In this document: piece by piece, positions 16,335-24,157 of the stretch
Numbering within the stretch: position 1 is the first letter of the stretch
How the letters are laid out: every line of letters begins with the position of its first letter
IMG/VR virus record: IMGVR_UViG_3300021127_000600
Location: 1 to 43,996 of that record
Source of the DNA: a virus
Length of the DNA: 43,996 nucleotides
Strand: one strand, 5' to 3'
Translations under genes and position numbers: made by a program
Notes under the pieces: model-generated
The model's input: the letters and a program-made list of their open reading frames with translations, nothing else
Told to the model about the DNA's origin: nothing
Database searches by the model: none

Positions 16335-16748
16335 TTGAAACCATCTGCGCATCTGCACTTATTAATTAGAGCAGAGATTAACAACCCACCTGACCCCAAT
16401 GATTGCGATAAGGTAAATGAAATCATGCGAGGCATGGTTGAACATGTTAGAATGAAAGTTATGCTTGACCCTGTTAGTGCATACTGTTATGATGAAGGCA
16501 ATGAAGGGATAACAAGTACTGTCATTTTGACAACAAGTCATTGTGCAATGCACATATGGAATATGCCAGCGCCATATCCAAGCATTATGCAGTTTGATTT
16601 ATATAGCTGTGCTCCGTTTCAAGTAATGGAAGTAATTGATTACTTGGCTGAAAATTTCGAAATTTCAAACGCACAATTCAAATTTTTAGATAGAGAGACT
16701 GCGTTTACGGAGATTGATACCGGCACATACAGAAAGGTATTGCCTTGA
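16335..16748 (+). CDS. S-adenosylmethionine decarboxylase (SpeD) family protein
   Basis: A 137-residue protein starting at TTG 16335, with AAGGAG upstream. The pyruvoyl-enzyme signature is visible: TTSHCAMHIW gives Ser68, His69 and His73 in the exact S-H-x3-H spacing of bacterial SpeD (Ser63, His68 in Thermotoga), and YSCA gives Cys92 for the catalytic Cys83. The residue before the self-cleaved Ser is Thr instead of Glu. SpeD makes decarboxylated AdoMet for spermidine; some phage and other SpeD relatives are reported to act on ornithine or arginine instead. So polyamine synthesis is likely, exact substrate open. First gene of the takeover operon. Confidence 0.75.
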   Translation: MKPSAHLHLLIRAEINNPPDPNDCDKVNEIMRGMVEHVRMKVMLDPVSAYCYDEGNEGITSTVILTTSHCAMHIWNMPAPYPSIMQFDLYSCAPFQVMEVIDYLAENFEISNAQFKFLDRETAFTEIDTGTYRKVLP

Positions 16749-17956
16749 AAATATCCACTATTCTGCTAGGTTGTGCATTGTGTCTGAGTACTACCGCTGC
16801 GTATTATAGTATTGCAGGTCTAGCAGCAATTTTTGCAAGCAGCTTTTGGCCTGTTGTTGCCATGGCTACCATTTTAGAAATATCAAAATTAGTTGTTGCT
16901 AGTTGGTTGTATCAAAAATGGAATATTATTCCGCCATTGTTAAAAATTTACTTAACTACGGCGGTAGTTGTGCTAATGATAATAACAAGTTTAGGTATTT
17001 TTGGATTTTTAACACGAGCGCATGTGGAAGCTGGACTTGCCAACACTGAGCTTTCTTTGAAATTAGAACAAATCACCGGACAAATTGATCAGCACAAGAC
17101 TGCTATAACTAGATATCAAACGCAATTATCCCAACTTGATAAATCCATTAACATTCAACTTGATGCCAATAGAGCGACACAAGCGCTAGCATCTAGAAAA
17201 TCACAAGAATCAGAACGTAATGATATCAAGACAAAATTAGAGATAGAGTCAAAGACCATACAAGATCTTACGGATCAACAGTTGAAAATTAAGCAAGATA
17301 TTTCAATTGTTGAAACCAAAATTGGTCCAATTAAATATATTGCCGAATTCTTTGCAAATGGTTCTAATGTTGATACTGATCAAGCGGTGCGATATGTGAT
17401 CATTGTATTAGTATTGGTATTCGATCCGTTAGCAGTTTTAATGTTAATTGCTGCAAACATAAGCATAAAAAATGAAACTAGCAGAGTTGACACGGTAGAA
17501 TCTAAACCTAGGCAAGAAACTGTGAAAGACACACAAAATGAACCTGTGTTAGGGCAAACTATGGTAATTGGACACTCCGGCCAAACAGTTTGGTGGACGG
17601 GCCAGGCGTGGGAACTGATACCTTCTCAGATGGATACTTCACATATAGCAACAAATGATGTTGTTGACGCTAACGTAATTAAGGAGATTGTCACAGACAG
17701 TTTGGACAAATGGTTGGCTAAAACTCTTAGCGAACCAACTTCGCAAAACGAGCCTAAACCGACAACTATTTCAACAGACATTTCAATTGACAAACCAACT
17801 GCAGACACACATACAGTAGTTGATAACACAGCAGAAGTTAATAACACACAAGAGCCGGTTAACGATGCAGTTACACAAACCGCATCAACAACTGACACGT
17901 ATCATGTTCTTGACCACTTCAAGCCAACACATATCAATTACAGCAGTAGGAAATGA
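16745..17956 (+). CDS. Coiled-coil membrane protein with four membrane segments
   Basis: A 403-residue protein, TTG start overlapping the previous stop (TTGA). Three membrane helices at about 5-31, 34-55 and 66-90 are followed by a long coiled coil (about 95-205, rich in Gln, Lys, Glu: [15 protein letters not shown] ...), a fourth helix at about 217-240, and a soluble Thr/Asp-rich tail. The layout recalls DUF4407-type membrane proteins, but I cannot confirm it. It overlaps clpX by ATGA, so it is translated with the proteostasis genes. A membrane anchor or sensor for that set is a guess. Confidence 0.65.
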   Translation: MKISTILLGCALCLSTTAAYYSIAGLAAIFASSFWPVVAMATILEISKLVVASWLYQKWNIIPPLLKIYLTTAVVVLMIITSLGIFGFLTRAHVEAGLANTELSLKLEQITGQIDQHKTAITRYQTQLSQLDKSINIQLDANRATQALASRKSQESERNDIKTKLEIESKTIQDLTDQQLKIKQDISIVETKIGPIKYIAEFFANGSNVDTDQAVRYVIIVLVLVFDPLAVLMLIAANISIKNETSRVDTVESKPRQETVKDTQNEPVLGQTMVIGHSGQTVWWTGQAWELIPSQMDTSHIATNDVVDANVIKEIVTDSLDKWLAKTLSEPTSQNEPKPTTISTDISIDKPTADTHTVVDNTAEVNNTQEPVNDAVTQTASTTDTYHVLDHFKPTHINYSSRK

Positions 17957-19194
17957 CAAACAAAAATTATCATAATTGCAGTTTTTGTGACAAAAGTCAA
18001 AAACAAGTTAAAAAACTAATCGCAGGTAATGATGTATATATTTGCGATGAGTGTGTAATCTTATGCTTCGATATTCTTAAGCAAGATCATATCCCACCTA
18101 CAACAGAAATATCATTGATTCCCACTATAATCAAAGATAAACTTGACGATTATGTTATAGGGCAAGATAACGCCAAAAGAATTTTGGCCGTAGCCGTTTA
18201 TAATCATATGAAGCGTATTGGGAATCCGGTAATAGATGGCATAGAAATAGATAAAAGTAATATGCTGTTGATCGGCGGCTCAGGCACTGGCAAAACCTAT
18301 ACAATACAAAATATTGCCAAAATATTAGATGTACCGATGACAATAGTCGATGCAACTTCTTTGACAGAAAGCGGATATGTAGGGCTTGATGTAGAGGATG
18401 CAATTATAAAACTATATCATGCCGCAGATAACGATGTTGCGAAAACAGAACGAGGCATTGTGTACATTGACGAAATTGACAAAAAAGGTCGTAAAGGTGA
18501 AAATACTTCTATTACCAGAGACGTTAGCGGCGAAGGAGTTCAACAAGCACTTCTTAAAATGATCGAAGGTTGCGAAGTAAAAATACCTCCACAGGGAGGA
18601 AGAAAAAATCCAAATAGCGAATTTGTAACAATTAATACAAAGAACATTCTTTTTATTGTTGGCGGAGCCTTCGAAGGTTTGGATAAAATTATTGAACAGA
18701 GACAATCGGTTGATTCGATTGCTATTGGTTTTAACGCTCAAATCAAACAAGTTGACACAGTACGCAGTCATTACAATCTTATCAAGCAAGTCAGAAGTGA
18801 AGATTTAATTAAGTTTGGTATAATACCTGAGCTAATTGGTAGGTTACCTATTGTGGTGCCATTTGAAGATTTAGATGAAGAGGCCTTAATCAAAATCCTA
18901 ACTAAGCCAAAAAATGCTATCATTAAACAGTTTCAAAAAATGTTTGAAATGGATAAAATTCAGCTGGAATTTACTAAAGATAGCTTGAAAACAATCGCAA
19001 ATGAGGCTATAACTAGAAAAACTGGAGCTAGAGGGCTCAGAAGTATTATAGAAAACATTTTACTCTCTACACAGTTTGAGCTACCATTATTGCATAAAAC
19101 AGGAGTCAAAAAAGTATGCATAACCAAGGAAACAGTAGAAAACATGTCCGAACCTCTTAAGTTATATGATACAGAACAGGATGTTGTAAATTGA
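17953..19194 (+). CDS. clpX: ClpX, ATP-dependent unfoldase of ClpP
   Basis: A 413-residue ClpX of full length. The N-terminal zinc-binding domain has CSFC (C9, C12) and CDEC (C31, C34). AAA+ motifs: Walker A GGSGTGKT (108-115), pore loop GYVG (141-144), Walker B YIDEID (171-176), sensor and arginine-finger segment LIGRLPIVV, and C-terminal [11 protein letters not shown]. The IGF loop needed to dock on ClpP is usually between Walker B and the sensor; here GIGF-like sequence appears as SIAIGFNAQ. It therefore can probably work with host ClpP to redirect proteolysis. No clpP gene is visible in the window. Confidence 0.95.
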   Translation: MTNKNYHNCSFCDKSQKQVKKLIAGNDVYICDECVILCFDILKQDHIPPTTEISLIPTIIKDKLDDYVIGQDNAKRILAVAVYNHMKRIGNPVIDGIEIDKSNMLLIGGSGTGKTYTIQNIAKILDVPMTIVDATSLTESGYVGLDVEDAIIKLYHAADNDVAKTERGIVYIDEIDKKGRKGENTSITRDVSGEGVQQALLKMIEGCEVKIPPQGGRKNPNSEFVTINTKNILFIVGGAFEGLDKIIEQRQSVDSIAIGFNAQIKQVDTVRSHYNLIKQVRSEDLIKFGIIPELIGRLPIVVPFEDLDEEALIKILTKPKNAIIKQFQKMFEMDKIQLEFTKDSLKTIANEAITRKTGARGLRSIIENILLSTQFELPLLHKTGVKKVCITKETVENMSEPLKLYDTEQDVVN

Positions 19195-19772
19195 ACGAAG
19201 TTTATTCTAGAGGAAATAATAGACAACGTCCTCGTCCAGAAGATCCAATTAAGGCTAATCTGGTTTACAATGAACGCATCCGCCATGACTCAGTTCGATT
19301 AGTTGGTAAAGACGACGAGCAGTTAGGTGTAATGCCATTTAAACAGGCACTATGGCAAGCTAGAAACGAAGGGCTTGATATAGTGGAAGTTACAGCTAAT
19401 GCTACGCCACCTGTATGCAAACTTACTGAATTAAACAAATATATCTACAACCTCAGGCGTCAAAAGAAAGAAAAAGACAAAAAAATTCGAGAAAATGCAA
19501 TTGTTATCAAAGAGATACATTTGCGGCCAGTGACTGACAAGCACGACATTGAAGTCAAGCAATCTCATGCGAGAAAGTTTCTTGATGACAATGCCAAAGT
19601 TAAGATCATGATTAAATTTAAAGGCAGAGAACTCAGCTTTAGAGAAAAAGGTTTTGAACTCATGCAAAACTTTATTACCGGTCTGGAACCGTGTAAAATT
19701 GAAAAAAGTCCTGAATTAAACGGCAAAGCAATTATTTCTATTATTGCTCCTGCAAACGAAAAACGTAATTGA
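19191..19772 (+). CDS. infC: Translation initiation factor IF-3
   Basis: A 193-residue protein with a TTG start overlapping the clpX stop (TTGA). It has both IF-3 domains: N-terminal [20 protein letters not shown] and [15 protein letters not shown] with PPVCKL, the Lys/Arg-rich linker helix ([12 protein letters not shown]), and the C-terminal [18 protein letters not shown] ... [14 protein letters not shown]. Cellular IF-3 is ~180 residues, so this is complete. It binds the 30S subunit, checks start codons and prevents 70S association. In a phage next to bS21 it is expected to bias initiation toward phage mRNAs. A non-AUG start recalls host infC autocontrol, though TTG is common in this phage. 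Confidence 0.93.
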   Translation: MNEVYSRGNNRQRPRPEDPIKANLVYNERIRHDSVRLVGKDDEQLGVMPFKQALWQARNEGLDIVEVTANATPPVCKLTELNKYIYNLRRQKKEKDKKIRENAIVIKEIHLRPVTDKHDIEVKQSHARKFLDDNAKVKIMIKFKGRELSFREKGFELMQNFITGLEPCKIEKSPELNGKAIISIIAPANEKRN

Positions 19773-19814
19773 CGTTTAGAAAATATCATAGCACACTAAC
19801 AAAAGGGAAAACAA

Positions 19815-20117
19815 ATGGATTCTGATGATTTTATCCTTAACAAAAAGGGTATGACTATTAAGGTGTACAATAACAATATCGAGTCAGCTATTGTACAGTT
19901 GAAACGTCGCATGAACAGTGAAGGAATTAACAAGGAACTACGCAAACGCAAGCATTATACTCCACCGAGCATTCTACGTAGGCAGAAATTAGCCGAAGCA
20001 AAGCTGCGTTGGAAAAAGAAATATGCTCAAATTATGGAGATTGACCCTCCTAAGAAGAAGGTTAAAAAGTTTACTAAAGTTGTGAATAAACCAGTCATTC
20101 AAAATAATGAAGGTTGA
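19815..20117 (+). CDS. rpsU: Ribosomal protein bS21
   Basis: A 100-residue protein; bS21 is normally 58-75. The conserved core is MTIKVYNNNIESAIVQLKR, INKELRKRKHY, PPSILRRQKLAEAKLR (about residues 13-68), followed by a basic tail with a lysine cluster (PPKKKVKKFTK) absent from host bS21. bS21 sits at the mRNA exit of the 30S, near the anti-SD, and is loosely exchangeable. Phage-encoded bS21 has been described in marine phages and can enter host ribosomes. The 12-residue N-terminal extension is also non-standard; ATG 19851 (MTIKVY) is an alternative start. Confidence 0.88.
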   Translation: MDSDDFILNKKGMTIKVYNNNIESAIVQLKRRMNSEGINKELRKRKHYTPPSILRRQKLAEAKLRWKKKYAQIMEIDPPKKKVKKFTKVVNKPVIQNNEG

Positions 20118-20121
20118 GTAG

Positions 20122-20150
20122 TTGACTTTGTTAGGTAAGTTTATTATAAA
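20122..20150 (+). promoter_or_regulatory. Promoter of hsp20
   Basis: TTGACT (20122-20127), 17-base spacer, TATAAA (20145-20150), which also forms a TATAAATA late-type octamer (20145-20152). Predicted start about 20157, giving a 72-base leader. Confidence 0.65.
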
Positions 20151-20155
20151 TACAT

Positions 20156-20223
20156 TGTCAGATATAACTGACAGAAGATGCCTAATAGGGTCTTCAACAT
20201 AAAACTTTGCTCAAAGAGGAGGT
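20156..20223 (+). promoter_or_regulatory. ROSE-like RNA thermosensor in the hsp20 leader
   Basis: The leader folds into a 5' hairpin (TGTCAG 20156-20161 with CTGACA 20168-20173) and a terminal hairpin over the ribosome site: C20212, U20211, C20210 pair with G20216, A20217, G20218, G20209 faces G20219, and U20208, U20207, U20206 pair with A20220, G20221, G20222. UUGCU opposite AGGAG with a G-G pair is the hallmark of ROSE elements controlling proteobacterial small heat-shock genes. Confidence 0.6.
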
Positions 20224-20228
20224 ATAAA

Positions 20229-20702
20229 ATGAGAAACTTAACTTTAACATCACAACTAGACGACATGTTTCGCGACCTTAACCGTTTTGCAGTAGGTTTT
20301 GAGCCTACCTTACGGATGTTAGATCAGGTGCGCACGAGTCAAAATTCTGGCTATCCGCCATATGATCTAGAATCAACGGGTGAAAATACATATCGTCTTA
20401 GTATGGCTGTAGCTGGCTTTACAGTAGATGACATTGATATTACTCTTACCGACGGTGTTCTCACTATTGAGGGCAGAGTCAAACAGGACGAAAACCGTCA
20501 GTACCTGCACAAGGGGATAGCAGGCCGATCTTTCCGTAGGACTTTTTATCTGAATACTTGGGTACAAGTTACAGGAAGCAACCTTGCTGATGGTATTCTT
20601 ACGGTTGATTTTACTCAGGAAATTCCAGAAAGTATGAAACCGCGTAAAATTGCCATTACCCAGAATCAAACTGCTGCAATAGTTGATGCAAAAAATTCTT
20701 AA
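20229..20702 (+). CDS. Small heat-shock protein Hsp20
   Basis: A 157-residue alpha-crystallin-family chaperone starting at ATG 20229 after AGAGGAGGT. The N-terminus MRNLTLTSQLDDMFRDLNRFAVGFE is the IbpA-like oligomerisation arm. The crystallin domain begins near residue 40 (YPPYDLESTGENTYRLSMAVAGF), then GVLTIEGRVKQ, GIAGRSFRRTFYL and LADGILTVDF (the conserved A-x-x-x-n-G-V-L motif variant). C-terminal IAITQ stands where I-x-I is expected. It holds unfolding proteins in solution. Heat control through the leader is indicated. Confidence 0.9.
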   Translation: MRNLTLTSQLDDMFRDLNRFAVGFEPTLRMLDQVRTSQNSGYPPYDLESTGENTYRLSMAVAGFTVDDIDITLTDGVLTIEGRVKQDENRQYLHKGIAGRSFRRTFYLNTWVQVTGSNLADGILTVDFTQEIPESMKPRKIAITQNQTAAIVDAKNS

Positions 20703-20710
20703 ATCAACTG

Positions 20711-20739
20711 TTGACAGTGTAGATTGATTAGGGTAAACT
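20711..20739 (+). promoter_or_regulatory. Promoter of clpS
   Basis: TTGACA (20711-20716), 17 bases, TAAACT (20734-20739). Start near 20746, directly before the AAGAGG ribosome site. Confidence 0.6.
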
Positions 20740-20760
20740 AGAACTAAGAGGTACAAAAGC

Positions 20761-21069
20761 ATGGCAATCGCCGAGACAGTTACAGACGTTGTTACGGCAT
20801 CAAAGGTTGCCATGCGTCCCCCGCAACAGTTCAATGTTATTTTGTTTAATGATGACAAAACAACAATGGAGTTTGTAATCTTAATTTTAATGACAATATT
20901 TTACAAATCATTTGAAGAAGCAAGTGATTTAACACTCTATATACATCAAAACGGATCTGGTATAGCAGGCACTTACACTTATGAGATTTCATCACAGAAA
21001 CAAGAGGACGCTTTAAACGCTGCTAGACTCAACGGATTTCCATTAAAATGTATTGTAAAGCCAGCATAA
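20761..21069 (+). CDS. clpS: ClpS adaptor (N-end rule recognition)
   Basis: A 102-residue ClpS. PPQQFNVILFNDDKTTMEFVILIL matches the ClpS binding pocket (the NDD-x-T-x-M-E-F-V core), with LTLYIHQNGSGIAGTYTYEI and NAARLNGFPLKCIVKPA following. It delivers proteins with bulky N-terminal residues to ClpAP. The window encodes ClpX but not ClpA, so ClpS would work with the host ClpA. Presence of both a ClpP unfoldase and an N-end adaptor shows that the phage reshapes host protein turnover. Confidence 0.93.
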   Translation: MAIAETVTDVVTASKVAMRPPQQFNVILFNDDKTTMEFVILILMTIFYKSFEEASDLTLYIHQNGSGIAGTYTYEISSQKQEDALNAARLNGFPLKCIVKPA

Positions 21070-21072
21070 CAA

Positions 21073-21936
21073 TCAGTTTTGTTGTTGACTTTTCATAGCT
21101 TTATAAAATGGACGTTTGCTTAAAATTTCAAAGAAGCACTTTTCATTGCTGCTGTTTAATTTATCATAATCAAATTTAATGCCGCTGCATAATGGGCGAT
21201 AGTATAATGTGTACTGGCTTGGTACAAGTGCTATTTGTCCTGTGGTTTTCATGTATCCATTTCGGCCGTCCTGACGACATGGATTCAGCTGAGGATTTGG
21301 ATCACTCTGATCTAATATAGATTCCATACATTCGTCAAGAGTGTTGGATTTATGCAATCCTAACTCTGCTTTGATTTTCCGAAACTCTGAACTGACCCTT
21401 TTCCTACTATGTGTTGGGTCGCCATCGACTCTTTGATATCCTGCCCATGGAAGTAATATTCCATGGTTTGTTCGTACGCATATGTTAGGCTTCAAAATTT
21501 CTTCAACTTTAAAAACAAAATCACGATTCCTAAATCCTGATTCTAATAAAAAACATCGATCTTTATTGAATACCAAGGTGTGCCCTGTTAATTCGTTCTC
21601 TACCAAATTCTCTACAGTAGCTTTGCAATTGTTTTCAAGCAGCGCTGTTCTTATTTTTTTGCCATCGGGACTCAGATAATCCCCTCTCGAGCCTTCGTGC
21701 GTGGTTGTACCTTGGCCTTTTTCGTCTGATATAGTTGCCATACTAGCACTTATTATACCAATTCCGTGTTCATTTAATCCTTCGGTGTAGCCAGTAGTTT
21801 CGTCCCAAATATAAAGACGCTCCAGTCCATTCTTCTGGCTTTTACGAATATTAATTATAGGATAATATCCTCTGTCTCTATTTTTTACACCAACCCAACC
21901 TAAATTGGGCAAATATTTTGCCATAATGATACACAT
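21073..21936 (-). CDS. Ntn-hydrolase, choloylglycine hydrolase/C45-like amidase
   Basis: A 287-residue protein from ATG 21936. It starts Met-Cys (MCIIMAKYLPNLGWVGVKNRDRGY): removal of Met would expose Cys as the N-terminal nucleophile, and the N-R-D after it is the conserved polar pair of linear-amide C-N hydrolases. GLNEHGIGIISASM and CVRTNHGILLP (T-N-H) are further family signatures. These enzymes cleave non-peptide amides such as bile salts, penicillins and acyl-homoserine lactones. In a phage a role in cutting an acylated small molecule or peptide is possible. It follows the radical SAM gene by 22 bases. Confidence 0.72.
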   Translation of the reverse strand: MCIIMAKYLPNLGWVGVKNRDRGYYPIINIRKSQKNGLERLYIWDETTGYTEGLNEHGIGIISASMATISDEKGQGTTTHEGSRGDYLSPDGKKIRTALLENNCKATVENLVENELTGHTLVFNKDRCFLLESGFRNRDFVFKVEEILKPNICVRTNHGILLPWAGYQRVDGDPTHSRKRVSSEFRKIKAELGLHKSNTLDECMESILDQSDPNPQLNPCRQDGRNGYMKTTGQIALVPSQYTLYYRPLCSGIKFDYDKLNSSNEKCFFEILSKRPFYKAMKSQQQN

Positions 21937-21958
21937 GATCAATTATTTATTCTAGCTA

Positions 21959-22999
21959 CTAGTCTGTTAAATAATGACTGATAAACTGCGCTAAATTATA
22001 AGGGCTGGTCCTTAATTTGGGTATGCTCTCAATACTTGAGATACAATTTTGCCATTCTAAAGTTCTAGGTTGATCAAGTAGGTCAATAGCAGTTCTTATC
22101 AAATCCCGCGAGGATGGGTTGGGCATAAATGACAATAATTTTTTCCGAGTAGCTATTTTTAGGTTATCTGCCATTTGTTTTACCGAGTGGGTTTCTGGAA
22201 AAATAACAGGACTTGGAGTTATATGCCTGGTACCAAGCAACGAATCTAGGTATGACACAGTTTCGGGCAGTGCGAATACGTTGTATGATCCAATTGTTAC
22301 CTGCCAACAAAGGCGAAATTTGTAACGCTTCAGTAACTCCAAATTGTCTAGCCATACTTTTTCATCGCAACCACGAATGTAGGCATTAAGAGGCCACGGA
22401 CCGTTAATGCTTATTCTACAAACAACCGGAACATTTAAATTTGCTAACGCGGTGATATTCCGCATGTGAAGTTTATAACAACTTGTAGGAACAGTAATAA
22501 TTTTCAAATTCTTGCACAAACGTGAAATTTTCTCACATAAGGCAACAAAACGATAAGATTGTAAAGGCTCGCCGCCACTTACGGTTAAAAACTCTAGATC
22601 TGGTAAGTAATCGTCAAGCATATCTAGATTCCATGAATATGATTCTTTTTGCCCGTGTAAATATGCTATAGTAGAACTGTTTGAAGCACTGCATTGCAAG
22701 CAGGAGTTACTGCAAATATTGTCAATTGATAAATTTAAACTTTTCAATTTTGGCGACGTAGGTGCGGGCCAAAACTTAGAAAAATGGGCAGTTCTCATTG
22801 TTCTATATGACCATATGTCGTCAGATACCTTGCATGGCAAACATGCATCTGGCAGATCATTTTCTAAAAAGTCTTGCCTATTTTTATTTGTGTAATCAGC
22901 TATCGAATCTATCCATTCAGCAGTATATTTACAACAGGGTCTAACCGAGCCATTTGTTTGTATCTCTGCGTGATAATATGGTAACCAACAATTTGTCAT
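21959..22999 (-). CDS. Radical SAM enzyme with N-terminal auxiliary cysteines
   Basis: A 346-residue protein with ribosome site AAGGATC. The cluster motif NICSNSCLQC has cysteines at 96, 100 and 103; LTVSGGEPL is the SAM-binding GGEP. Before the core there are CW (C4), VRPCCKY (C22, C23) and CLPC (C53, C56), which look like an SPASM/twitch-type auxiliary cluster at the N-terminus rather than the usual C-terminus. Ends in double TAG TAG. It precedes the Ntn hydrolase, so both may make or process the same peptide or amide. Substrate unknown. Confidence 0.85.
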   Translation of the reverse strand: MTNCWLPYYHAEIQTNGSVRPCCKYTAEWIDSIADYTNKNRQDFLENDLPDACLPCKVSDDIWSYRTMRTAHFSKFWPAPTSPKLKSLNLSIDNICSNSCLQCSASNSSTIAYLHGQKESYSWNLDMLDDYLPDLEFLTVSGGEPLQSYRFVALCEKISRLCKNLKIITVPTSCYKLHMRNITALANLNVPVVCRISINGPWPLNAYIRGCDEKVWLDNLELLKRYKFRLCWQVTIGSYNVFALPETVSYLDSLLGTRHITPSPVIFPETHSVKQMADNLKIATRKKLLSFMPNPSSRDLIRTAIDLLDQPRTLEWQNCISSIESIPKLRTSPYNLAQFISHYLTD

Positions 23000-23072
23000 C
23001 AGATCCTTATTATTGTATAAAATATTTATTTGGTATATTTTTAGTCATTAATTGCTGCTATTAAATAGGCAT

Positions 23073-23297
23073 ATGTCTACAGCAAAATCTGAAAAATGGT
23101 CATCTTTTTGTCAAAAAGAGCCTGGCCCTGTTATGGTTTATATACACGACATAGACTGGTGGGATGATCAAAGAACTCAAATTTGTGATTGGTTTGACAA
23201 ATATTGTCCAATAGCTAAACCAGATAAACATGACACAATAATTTATTTCCCTAATATTGTTCAGTTTAATATGTGGCGTAATAACTGGTCGGCTTAA
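23073..23297 (+). CDS. Small hypothetical protein
   Basis: A 74-residue acidic protein, Trp-rich (HDIDWWDDQRTQICDWF), from ATG 23073. A TATTAA lies 8 bases ahead as possible -10. The end overlaps the convergent acetyltransferase-like gene by 4 bases. Not recognised. Confidence 0.5.
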   Translation: MSTAKSEKWSSFCQKEPGPVMVYIHDIDWWDDQRTQICDWFDKYCPIAKPDKHDTIIYFPNIVQFNMWRNNWSA

Positions 23298-24089
23298 ATT
23301 AACCACTTGTACATTCGAACATAGCAAAATTTCATACCGTCTCTGGCAGCAGTTTTTTTAGATGTCTCATTATCAACCATAATCGTTGATGATATTTTGT
23401 TACCTCCTCTGTTCATTGTAACAATTTGGTGCCATTTTCTTGATATTGTGCTAATTCGTCCTCCTCTGAACATGGGATTGGTAAAATTCAAATGTTGGAA
23501 ACTTTCTCTGCCTTCGGCTCTGTATTCTATAACCATTCCACCTAAAATATTATCATGTTCGTCAGTGGAATAGATAACATTACAATTTTGCCAATCATCG
23601 AGGTTAGCAAAAGATCCTGCAAACCCTTTGGCAATAAGTTCGCTATAAACTTTCAGAATAAGAGATATTGCTTTTGATGAATTAACGGATTCGCTATACC
23701 ATATTTGCAGTTCTCTACCATCGTTTGTGGTATCCTGGCCAATTTTTTTATCACTATGTCTATTGCTACTCAACCATTTGTTGACTCTTTTGTATACAAG
23801 ATGGGCGCTATTTTTAGCCACATGATTACGAACGTTGATGTTATGTTCCCCTACAATCGAAACCACCTTGTTTGCTCCTCGCTTACGAGTATATTCAGTT
23901 AAATGTTTTCTAACAATGGTTCCTATTAGTCTACCTCTGTAAACAGGGTCTACGAAAATTAAATCAATAAATGTTTCTCTTCCGGCTGTCCTATAAGTGA
24001 AAAGTATACCACCTACCGGTTCTACTGCTAACGAACAATACGCCTTCGTTGGTATAATCTACAAGTAAACATTTCATCGTGCCGTTCAT
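23294..24089 (-). pseudogene. Tandem GNAT acetyltransferase with frameshifted N-terminus
   Basis: Two GNAT domains are repeated: GGILFTYRTAGRETF ... FVDPVYRGRLIGTIVRK and GGMVIEYRAEGRESF ... FTNPMFRGGRISTISRK, both with a motif-A acetyl-CoA loop (RGRLIG in domain 1, degenerate RGGRIS in domain 2) and both ending in a KWL-type strand. In the main frame the first domain is open back to a TAG at about 24060 but has no ATG, GTG or TTG until GTG 23866, which lies inside motif A. A short frame from ATG 24077 or 24089 (MNGTMKCLLV) is one base out. Deleting one base near 24062 joins them (MKCLLV to AYCSLAVEP). Likely a recent +1 frameshift or assembly error. Annotated from 24089. Confidence 0.6.
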
Positions 24090-24157
24090 CTTAAATGATT
24101 ATATTTTTGCAACAAGCAAGTCAATATCTGGTAAGACCACAGTCGCTAAATAAATTC

